DNA of 5,029 nucleotides from CAYNOZ01 sp964398955. Lineage in GTDB: Archaea > Methanobacteriota_B > Thermococci > Thermococcales > CAYNOZ01. Below, piece by piece: positions 1 to 4,095 of this stretch. The notes beneath the pieces are model-generated. The model had not been told where the DNA came from. It searched no databases and saw only the letters and a program-made list of their open reading frames with translations. The stretch lies in NCBI GenBank assembly GCA_964398955.1, contig CAYNOZ010000085.1, positions 1 through 5,029 of the forward strand, written 5' to 3'. Each line of letters starts with the position of its first letter. The stretch's first letter is position 1. A program made the position numbers and the translations under genes.

Positions 1-1
1 C

Positions 2-49
2 CCAGGCGGCGCCCCAGGAGGAGCCCCAGGCGGAATGCCCGGAGGAATG
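2..49 (+). repeat. Four tandem 12-bp coding repeats (PGGA/PGGM)
   Basis: Four consecutive 12-bp units at 2-13, 14-25, 26-37 and 38-49 encode PGGA, PGGA, PGGM and PGGM. The units differ at a few third positions and in the last codon (GCC versus ATG). They are in frame with the chaperonin-like reading frame and look like expansion of its flexible tail by slippage or unequal exchange. The array may continue left of the window. Confidence 0.8.
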
Positions 50-73
50 GGCGGACTAGGAGGAATGATGTAA
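2..73 (+). CDS. C-terminal end of a probable thermosome (group II chaperonin) subunit, partial
   Basis: Only the last 23 codons and the TAA stop lie inside the window. They encode a tail made almost entirely of Gly, Pro, Ala and Met, ending GGMGGLGGMM-like. Flexible Gly/Met-rich tails of this kind end many archaeal thermosome subunits and also GroEL. They extend into the folding chamber of the ATP-driven chaperonin ring, so a thermosome is the best guess in an archaeon. The segment is strikingly GC-rich compared with the rest of the window, because Gly, Pro and Ala codons dominate. No catalytic part is visible, so GroEL or another Gly-rich protein (for example a DnaK variant) cannot be excluded. 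The next gene has its own likely promoter and is separated by a T-rich terminator, so this gene is probably the end of its own transcript. Confidence 0.6.
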   Translation, partial: PGGAPGGAPGGMPGGMGGLGGMM

Positions 74-101
74 CTTAAATCTCCTAAACCTTTCTCAAAC
101 A

Positions 102-113
102 TTTTTTTCTCTT
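102..113 (+). terminator. T-rich archaeal-type terminator after the chaperonin-like gene
   Basis: A run of seven T followed by CTCTT lies about 28 nt after the stop codon of the upstream gene. Archaeal RNA polymerase can terminate on such U tracts without a hairpin, and none is visible here. The position between a stop codon and the next promoter fits a terminator. The call rests on this alone. Confidence 0.45.
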
Positions 114-182
114 ATTAATTACTTTAAACCAAAATTCAGTTCAAAAACTTTTCTGTTATAATCACTAGATTTTTAAAGGATC

Positions 183-194
183 AGAAATTTATTC
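183..194 (+). promoter_or_regulatory. Candidate BRE/TATA element for the zinc-ribbon/EF-1beta operon
   Basis: The stretch GAAATTTATTCA combines a purine-rich BRE-like start with a TTTATT TATA-like core. An archaeal start about 25 nt downstream would fall near 213-217, just ahead of the Shine-Dalgarno sequence at 223. The surroundings are very AT-rich (for example TTAATATTAA at 201-210), so other TATA-like sites are possible. The choice rests on spacing only. Confidence 0.3.
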
Positions 195-222
195 AAATAG
201 TTAATATTAAAGAATAACTATC

Positions 223-227
223 GGAGG
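223..227 (+). promoter_or_regulatory. Shine-Dalgarno sequence of the zinc-ribbon gene
   Basis: GGAGG lies 7 nt before the ATG at 235 and complements the conserved 3' end of archaeal 16S rRNA. It is a perfect five-base match, supports translation of the short frame that follows, and fixes its start codon. Confidence 0.8.
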
Positions 228-234
228 AAAAATA

Positions 235-402
235 ATGCCAAAAGCCAAATGTAGTACATGTAACGAAGAAATCACACCTAATGAAAGATCTGTAAGCTTT
301 AAATGTCCCAATTGTGGAGAAGAAACTATTCACAGATGTGAGAAGTGTAGAGAGCTTGGAAACCAATATGAATGTCCAAATTGCGGATTTGTTGGACCTT
401 AA
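235..402 (+). CDS. Small zinc-ribbon protein of the HVO_2753 / COG2888 type, translation-associated
   Basis: This 55-residue protein has four cysteine knuckles: C6-STC-C9-like, CPNCG at 24-28, CEKC at 35-38 and CPNCG at 47-51. Eight cysteines in this order suggest two zinc sites, as described for the Haloferax volcanii homologue HVO_2753. The family is annotated as a Zn-ribbon, possibly RNA-binding protein with a role in translation; its molecular function is not settled. The start is firm: ATG at 235 sits 7 nt after a perfect GGAGG, and no in-frame alternative is needed. It lies immediately upstream of aEF-1beta, a pairing also seen in other archaea, which supports the assignment and co-transcription. 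The gene is real despite its length: codons are well formed, all cysteines are in motif spacing and the ribosome binding site is strong. No membrane segment or signal is present, so it is cytosolic. Confidence 0.88.
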   Translation: MPKAKCSTCNEEITPNERSVSFKCPNCGEETIHRCEKCRELGNQYECPNCGFVGP

Positions 403-414
403 GTGAGTGATAAT

Positions 415-708
415 ATGTCTGAAGAAGAAGAAAAAGAACAAAGATATAAAGTTTTTGCTAAGATAAAAGTTATGCCTGACGATCCTGAAACAGATTTAGA
501 AGGGATAAAAGAGGAATTGAAAGGTAAAGTACCGGAAGAATTTAAAATAAATAAGATAGAAGAAGAACCTGTAGCATTTGGATTAACAGCCGTAGTAGTA
601 ACAGTTCTAGGACCGGATGCAGCAGGAGGATTCGACCCCGTAGAAGAATCCTGGAAAGAAGTAGAAAACGTAAAAGAAGTCTCAGTCAGCGATGTCGGAA
701 GACTTTAA
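415..708 (+). CDS. ef1b: Archaeal elongation factor 1-beta (aEF-1beta), guanine nucleotide exchange factor
   Basis: aEF-1beta exchanges GDP for GTP on aEF-1A during the elongation cycle in the cytosol. From the ATG at 415 the protein has 97 residues. The family core is clear: a first strand KVFAKIKVMPD (about 12-22), a helix with PETDLEGIKEELK (about 24-36), then EEEPVAFGLTAVVVTV (about 49-64) and the loop GPDAAGGFDPVEE (66-78) leading to a final strand ending in a conserved-looking Val/Arg tail. Archaeal homologues are usually about 90 residues, so the acidic, charged N-terminus SEEEEKEQR is an extension. An in-frame GTG at 403 directly abuts the upstream TAA and would add four residues. I prefer ATG 415 because it is nearer the family length and has a weak Shine-Dalgarno-like GTGAG/GTGAT upstream, but the start is not certain. 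It is almost certainly co-transcribed with the zinc-ribbon gene, whose stop is 12 nt upstream. Confidence 0.93.
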   Translation: MSEEEEKEQRYKVFAKIKVMPDDPETDLEGIKEELKGKVPEEFKINKIEEEPVAFGLTAVVVTVLGPDAAGGFDPVEESWKEVENVKEVSVSDVGRL

Positions 709-711
709 TTA

Positions 712-1290
712 TTAATTCAAATCTTCTATTTTACTCTTAAAATCACTCATTTTGTTTCTACTTCTTCTTAACATGAAATTCAAATTATCTTTAAGATCTC
801 TGAGATAATCATCTGTAAGAGAATCAGAATAAGGTACATCTAATCCTTCTGTACTAATAATTTGAGTAATAATCTTTTTGTTGGTAACTGATCTGATTCC
901 AGAGTTCTTGAAACCGGATTGAATTCCTAATTGAGTGATCTTATAAGCATCTTCTAAAGTACGGCTTCCAATATGGAAGATAGGTGGATTAAAGATTATC
1001 CACTTGTTTTTAATATTCTTATGTTCCTTTAAACCATCTAATAATTCTTTTAATTTGATTTCTCGATGCCATTTCTTCAAGAACTCTGCATCTTCCTTCC
1101 TACCTGGATCAGGTATTTTCATTATCACGATCCTTCCCGCACAACTACTTGTAGTATAGTAATTTTTCTTAGAATTTATCGCCCTTACTAAGGGTACAGC
1201 ATCTTCATCTGCTTTTCCTTCCTCTAAATGTACTTCCCATCTCTCAACGGCCATTTCTTTCTGATCTTTAAATTGATCGATCCAGTCCAA
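712..1290 (-). CDS. taw3: tRNA wybutosine/wyosine-pathway methyltransferase Taw3 (TYW3 family)
   Basis: TYW3-family enzymes are SAM-dependent and N4-methylate the tricyclic wyosine intermediate (yW-86 to yW-72 in the eukaryotic pathway) at G37 of tRNA-Phe, which helps hold the reading frame. The 192-residue product shows the family landmarks in order: an N-terminal FxxxK helix (FKDQK, 7-11), an acidic segment then PLVRAIN (33-39), the hallmark TTSSCAGRI (46-54), KKWHREI (72-78), PPIFHI (102-107), a TLEDA helix and GFKNSGI (126-132), ending in a charged helix. The length is normal for archaeal Taw3. I chose the TTG at 1290 because the next in-frame ATG (codon 13) would delete the FxxxK motif, and a GGTGGGA Shine-Dalgarno-like sequence lies just upstream, though with short spacing. 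It is divergent from radB and convergent with ef1b. The other wyosine genes (taw1, taw2, trm5) are not in the window. Confidence 0.9.
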   Translation of the reverse strand: MDWIDQFKDQKEMAVERWEVHLEEGKADEDAVPLVRAINSKKNYYTTSSCAGRIVIMKIPDPGRKEDAEFLKKWHREIKLKELLDGLKEHKNIKNKWIIFNPPIFHIGSRTLEDAYKITQLGIQSGFKNSGIRSVTNKKIITQIISTEGLDVPYSDSLTDDYLRDLKDNLNFMLRRSRNKMSDFKSKIEDLN

Positions 1291-1292
1291 AA

Positions 1293-1299
1293 TCCCACC
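1293..1299 (-). promoter_or_regulatory. Shine-Dalgarno-like sequence supporting the TTG start of taw3
   Basis: Read on the minus strand, GGTGGGA ends about 2 nt before the TTG at 1290. It resembles the GGAGGTGA consensus, but the spacing is shorter than the usual 5-9 nt. It is the best support for this start apart from conservation of the N-terminal motif. Confidence 0.4.
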
Positions 1300-1303
1300 A
1301 ACA

Positions 1304-1313
1304 ACTATAAAGA
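1304..1313 (+). promoter_or_regulatory. Candidate TATA element for radB
   Basis: ACTATAAAGA has a TATA-like core. A transcription start about 26 nt downstream would fall near 1334-1336, about 10 nt before the ATG at 1346, giving an almost leaderless mRNA. That fits the absence of any Shine-Dalgarno sequence before radB. The site lies within the taw3 5' flank. Confidence 0.35.
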
Positions 1314-1322
1314 ATTCAAACA

Positions 1323-1331
1323 GTTATATCC
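1323..1331 (-). promoter_or_regulatory. Candidate TATA element for taw3
   Basis: On the minus strand this reads GGATATAAC. A start about 26 nt downstream would fall near 1300, leaving a short leader that holds GGTGGGA before the TTG at 1290. The box lies downstream (relative to the + strand) of the radB TATA candidate, so the two promoters would interleave. The assignment is by spacing only. Confidence 0.33.
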
Positions 1332-1345
1332 AACGGTTGAAACCA

Positions 1346-1969
1346 ATGCTAAAAACCGGGATCAAGAGACTGGACAATTACTTAAACGGTGGATTAAGAC
1401 CGAAAAAAATCTACGAGCTGTACGGAGAATTTGCTTCAGGAAAAACAACTTTAACAATGCAGACAGCAATTTTAAATCCTAACAAAACATTATTCATAAA
1501 CGCAACTAATAACTTTTCAATAAAAAGATACAATCAACTCGCTGAAACCCGAAAAATGAACAAAAAAGAAACTTTATCAAAAATATTAATACTGAACTAT
1601 TTCAACCCTGAAAGATTATCTAAAAATCTGAAAAAAATTATTAACGATGAATTTGACTTAATAATATTAGACTCATTCTCAACAATTTACAGAGATTACA
1701 AAGATAAGGAAGAAAAATTGGATAAATATCTTAAATTTCTATCTTGGACAGCTCGAAGCCATAATTTAACAGTTTTAATCAGTAATCAGGTTTATTCAGA
1801 TTACAATAACAATTTAAAACCTGTAGGAGAACACTCAATAAATAATTGGGTTAATGATAAGATTAAAATTGAAAAATTGGATGGATCAGAAAGAAGAGTA
1901 ATCTTCGAGAAAATAAACGGATCTAAAAAGAGTTTCTACTGCACATTAAAAGAGAAAGGTATTGATTAA
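1346..1969 (+). CDS. radB: DNA repair and recombination protein RadB (RecA/RadA-family paralogue)
   Basis: RadB is a short euryarchaeal paralogue of RadA that lacks the N-terminal helix-hairpin-helix domain, binds DNA, RadA and Hjc, and is thought to help recombination. The 207-residue frame starts MLKTGIKRLDNYLNGG, the usual RadB opening, so I chose ATG 1346 over the in-frame TTG at 1337. Walker A is GEFASGKTT (27-35), Walker B is DLIILDS (about 104-110), a loop-2-region SNQV is at 146-149, and the C-terminus runs through KPVGEHSINNW to a KEKGID end typical of the family. One oddity is that the segment normally reading DTEGxF, which carries the catalytic glutamate in RecA-type ATPases, here reads NATNNF (52-57), so both acidic residues are absent. 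RadB proteins are known to be weak ATPases, so the protein may act as an ATP-binding partner. No ribosome binding site is visible; the mRNA is probably nearly leaderless. The gene is A-rich on the coding strand. Confidence 0.88.
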   Translation: MLKTGIKRLDNYLNGGLRPKKIYELYGEFASGKTTLTMQTAILNPNKTLFINATNNFSIKRYNQLAETRKMNKKETLSKILILNYFNPERLSKNLKKIINDEFDLIILDSFSTIYRDYKDKEEKLDKYLKFLSWTARSHNLTVLISNQVYSDYNNNLKPVGEHSINNWVNDKIKIEKLDGSERRVIFEKINGSKKSFYCTLKEKGID

Positions 1970-1974
1970 AAAAA
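1968..1974 (-). terminator. Candidate T-tract terminator for the wtp operon
   Basis: Seven A on the plus strand give T7 on the minus strand, about 130 nt past the wtpC stop and overlapping the radB stop codon. It is the longest T run downstream of wtpC, so transcription of the wtp operon could end here. No hairpin accompanies it. Confidence 0.3.
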
Positions 1975-2023
1975 TTCATAATATTCTCTTAGGTTTAACT
2001 TACAAAATCAAGATAAATATGGG

Positions 2024-2029
2024 TTTTTT
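2024..2029 (+). terminator. Candidate T-tract terminator for radB
   Basis: GGG followed by T6 lies about 55 nt after the radB stop in the convergent spacer. A U tract of this size can terminate archaeal transcription. No convincing hairpin precedes it. Confidence 0.35.
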
Positions 2030-2049
2030 AAATTATTTCATTCTTTAGG

Positions 2050-2069
2050 GCTATTTTATGCTATTTTAT
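2050..2069 (+). repeat. Two tandem copies of a 10-bp AT-rich unit
   Basis: GCTATTTTAT occurs twice back to back (2050-2059 and 2060-2069), and a related GGCTATTTA recurs at 2099-2107 over the wtpC stop codon. The rest of the 1970-2104 spacer is plain AT-rich sequence with no gene. I see no function for the repeat; replication slippage is enough to explain it. Confidence 0.6.
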
Positions 2070-2104
2070 TGATTTATAGGTTCTTTGGTTTATAATTTGG
2101 CTAT

Positions 2105-3190
2105 TTAGGGATTGGTTGAGGTTACAACGTGTACTGAGGATGCTTTGAAGAATGCGTTTATTTTATCTCCAACTTTTAAATTCATTTCATCTAGGGATTC
2201 CTGTGTTATAACGACTGTTAGTTCGATATTTTTTTCCATTTCTATTTTTACTCTTATTGAAAATCCCATTTTTACAATACTTTTTATAGTGCCTTTAAAA
2301 CAGTTTCTGGCACTTGTTTCACATTTTTTCTTGGATATTATTATGTTTTCTGGTCTTAAAAAGATTCTTACCTCGTCTTGTAACTTATGTTCTGATAATG
2401 ATTCTATCTTCAGATTTGATTCTCCGTCATGGAGTTTAATAACATTAATAGAACCACTGTCCTTCACTACTCTTCCAGAGAAAATATTTTCTACTCCTAA
2501 GAATTCTGCTAAGCTTTTAGATTTTGGTTTGTCAAATAATTTGTCTGGTTTGTCTATTTGTTTTATTTTACCGTTCATTATTACTCCGATACGGTCTCCT
2601 AACATCATAGCTTCTGTTTGGTCATGTGTTACGTGTACTGTTGTTAGGTTCATTTCTTGATGTATTTTTTTGATACTTTCAATCATTTCATTATGTGTTT
2701 TCTCGTCTAAGGCGCTGAAGGGTTCGTCTAATAATAGTAAATCTGGTTCTATTACTATTGCTCTTGCTAGAGCTACTCTTTGTTTTTCTCCTCCGCTCAA
2801 GGTTCTGGGATATCTTTCTTTTAAGTGTTGTATTCCGAATAAATCAAGCATTTCTTCTACTTTTTTATTGATCTCATTTTTATCTATTTTTCTTTCTTTT
2901 AATCCATAAGAGATGTTTTCTTTAACGTTCATGTGCGGGAACAATGAATAGTCTTGATAAACGAATCCGACGTCTCTTTCTTCAGGACTGATTTTAGTGT
3001 AGTTTTTTCCTTTATAAATTATTTCGCCAGATCTTGGGTAATGAAAACCGGCAATTAATTCTAGTAGTAAAGTTTTTCCTGATCCTGTTGGTCCTAATAA
3101 AACGAAGAATTCTTGGTTATTAATTTCTAGATTAATGTTTTCCAATGAAAAATCTCCCCATTCGTTAGAAACTTCTTTGATCTTCAGCAT
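2105..3190 (-). CDS. wtpC: Tungstate/molybdate ABC transporter, ATP-binding subunit WtpC
   Basis: This is the ATPase that powers oxyanion import through WtpB on the cytoplasmic face of the membrane. All ABC motifs are intact in the 361 residues: Walker A GPTGSGKT (33-40), Q-loop Q79 in FVYQDYSLFPH, signature LSGGEKQRVALARA (131-144), Walker B LLLLDEP (151-157), D-loop SALD (159-162) and H-loop H189 in VTHDQTEAM. After about residue 235 comes a regulatory C-terminal part with RPENIIIS (279-286) and one TOBE-like oxyanion-binding domain (about 295-355, with the GD motif at 341-342). In some homologues this region allows trans-inhibition when tungstate or molybdate is plentiful; whether it does here is inference. 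The substrate is inferred from the adjacent WtpA rather than from the ATPase itself, which resembles ModC and other CUT1/MOI-type ATPases. The ATG at 3190 has a strong purine-rich Shine-Dalgarno sequence and lies inside the 3' end of wtpB (26-bp overlap), indicating coupled translation. Confidence 0.92.
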   Translation of the reverse strand: MLKIKEVSNEWGDFSLENINLEINNQEFFVLLGPTGSGKTLLLELIAGFHYPRSGEIIYKGKNYTKISPEERDVGFVYQDYSLFPHMNVKENISYGLKERKIDKNEINKKVEEMLDLFGIQHLKERYPRTLSGGEKQRVALARAIVIEPDLLLLDEPFSALDEKTHNEMIESIKKIHQEMNLTTVHVTHDQTEAMMLGDRIGVIMNGKIKQIDKPDKLFDKPKSKSLAEFLGVENIFSGRVVKDSGSINVIKLHDGESNLKIESLSEHKLQDEVRIFLRPENIIISKKKCETSARNCFKGTIKSIVKMGFSIRVKIEMEKNIELTVVITQESLDEMNLKVGDKINAFFKASSVHVVTSTNP

Positions 3191-3995
3191 AGTTTTTGAT
3201 CCCCCTAGATATTATTCTTAATACAAAAAATATTCCCATAGAGATTACTATTAAGACTATTGATACTGGTCTTGAATTATCTAACCCGTAGCTGTTGTAT
3301 CTAGTAAATATTAATGTAGGTGCAACCATTGGGTAGTATGCTATCATAACAACAGCCCCAAATTCGCTGATCCCTCTCCCCCAAGACATAATACTTCCTG
3401 CTAAAAGACTTCTAAAGGATAGAGGGAATGTGATTTTGAAGAATGTTTTAGATCTGCTTGATCCTAAGTTTCTTGCTACATTTTCTAATCTTGGATCAAC
3501 TTTTTCAAAACCTTCTCTTGCTTGGTTAACTAGGAAAGGTAATGATACAAATAGCATTGCTAAAGAAGCTCCTATTATTGAATCTCTTACAACTATGTTT
3601 ATTTCTTCCAATGGCGCTCCTATCAACCCTTTTCTTCCGAATAATGTGAGAAGCGCTATACCTGCAACGGTGTGTGGAACCACTATTGGCAAGTCGATTA
3701 TGCTTTCTACTATCTCTTTACCTAAGAAATTCTTTCTTGCTAAAACATATGCTAGAGGCACTCCAAAAATGAAAGCGATTATTGTCGCTATTAATGAGGC
3801 GTAGATACTATTCCAGATTGCAGATAATACCGCAGGATCCTTTGCAGTTTCTATAAGAGTTCCAAAATCAATGGTCACCTGAGAGTAAAACATATGAAAA
3901 ATAGTTAAAAACACAAATAAGACTAATACAAATCCTAAAACACTGAAAACCGTGTATATATTAAAAATCCTTCTCTTTAATTGACTAAAATCCAT
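3165..3995 (-). CDS. wtpB: Tungstate/molybdate ABC transporter, permease subunit WtpB
   Basis: This integral membrane subunit forms the translocation channel, probably as a homodimer, between WtpA outside and WtpC inside. The 276-residue sequence is strongly hydrophobic with about six membrane segments, near residues 14-36, 60-86, 100-120, 137-158, 197-223 and 243-263. The cytoplasmic EAA-type coupling loop is clear: ENVARNLGSSRSKTFFKI (171-188) followed by TFP, with the conserved Gly and the usual spacing to the following Pro. DLPIVVPHTVAGIALL (101-116) is typical of ModB/WtpB/CysT-type permeases. The ATG at 3995 gives the usual cytoplasmic N-terminus with several basic residues (KRR) before the first helix; the upstream GTGTGGTAGA is only a weak ribosome binding site. 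It lies about 97 bp downstream of wtpA with a hairpin and T tract between, and overlaps wtpC by 26 bp. The family is shared by molybdate and tungstate systems; WtpA decides the name. Confidence 0.92.
   Translation of the reverse strand: MDFSQLKRRIFNIYTVFSVLGFVLVLFVFLTIFHMFYSQVTIDFGTLIETAKDPAVLSAIWNSIYASLIATIIAFIFGVPLAYVLARKNFLGKEIVESIIDLPIVVPHTVAGIALLTLFGRKGLIGAPLEEINIVVRDSIIGASLAMLFVSLPFLVNQAREGFEKVDPRLENVARNLGSSRSKTFFKITFPLSFRSLLAGSIMSWGRGISEFGAVVMIAYYPMVAPTLIFTRYNSYGLDNSRPVSIVLIVISMGIFFVLRIISRGIKNYAEDQRSF
3198..3206 (-). promoter_or_regulatory. Shine-Dalgarno sequence of wtpC inside wtpB
   Basis: Minus strand AGGGGGATC, a good match to the archaeal GGAGGTGATC consensus, ends about 7 nt before the wtpC ATG at 3190. 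It is embedded in the last codons of wtpB and supports both the wtpC start and the overlapping arrangement. Confidence 0.65.
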
Positions 3996-4019
3996 TCTAC
4001 CACACTATTAATAAATAAG

Positions 4020-4026
4020 AAAAAAA
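4020..4026 (-). terminator. T7 tract between wtpA and wtpB, possible partial terminator
   Basis: A run of seven T on the minus strand, within a longer AT-rich stretch, lies about 25 nt upstream of the wtpB start and about 27 nt past the base of the intercistronic hairpin. In archaea such U tracts can cause termination. In this place it would be partial, reducing the permease and ATPase transcript relative to wtpA. This is inferred from position. Confidence 0.3.
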
Positions 4027-4052
4027 TAATAATTAACTTATTACCGAGAAGT

Positions 4053-4089
4053 CCCCTTCCTCACGAACCTAAGTGAGTAAGGTAAGGGG
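4053..4089 (-). promoter_or_regulatory. GC-rich intercistronic hairpin between wtpA and wtpB
   Basis: The inverted repeat has arms CCCCTT (4053-4058) with AAGGGG (4084-4089) and CTCAC (4060-4064) with GTGAG (4073-4077), an asymmetric internal loop and an 8-nt apical loop. On the minus-strand transcript it begins about 6 nt after the wtpA stop codon. It stands out as GC-rich within an AT-rich gap. A 3' hairpin behind the binding-protein gene commonly stabilises the upstream mRNA or reduces read-through in ABC importer operons, where the binding protein is needed in excess. That role is inference. A competing pairing exists (see findings). Confidence 0.5.
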
Positions 4090-4095
4090 AGGAAG

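Noticed and set aside
193..441. Minus-strand open frame of 82 codons opposite the zinc-ribbon gene
   Set aside because: It is the complement of the zinc-ribbon gene, its leader and the start of ef1b; the product is low-complexity Phe-rich with no family resemblance, while the plus strand has a clear ribosome binding site and cysteine motifs.
1228..1482. Plus-strand open frame of 84 codons across the taw3-radB gap
   Set aside because: It overlaps taw3 on the other strand and radB in another frame and has no recognisable protein features.
2041..2110. Repeats in the radB-wtpC spacer as a CRISPR or mobile-element remnant
   Set aside because: Only two adjacent 10-bp AT-rich copies and one partial copy, with no spacers, inverted termini or target duplications.
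2112..2909. Two plus-strand open frames opposite wtpC
   Set aside because: Both are antisense shadows of a complete ABC ATPase with every motif intact; the Ser/Phe/Ile-rich products have no domain.
3430..3804. Plus-strand open frame opposite wtpB
   Set aside because: Antisense shadow of an intact permease gene.
3996..4095. Molybdenum/tungsten cofactor-type riboswitch between wtpA and wtpB
   Set aside because: The gap is about 100 nt, holds one imperfect hairpin, and lacks the multi-helix architecture of that bacterial riboswitch; archaeal examples are not something I can support here.
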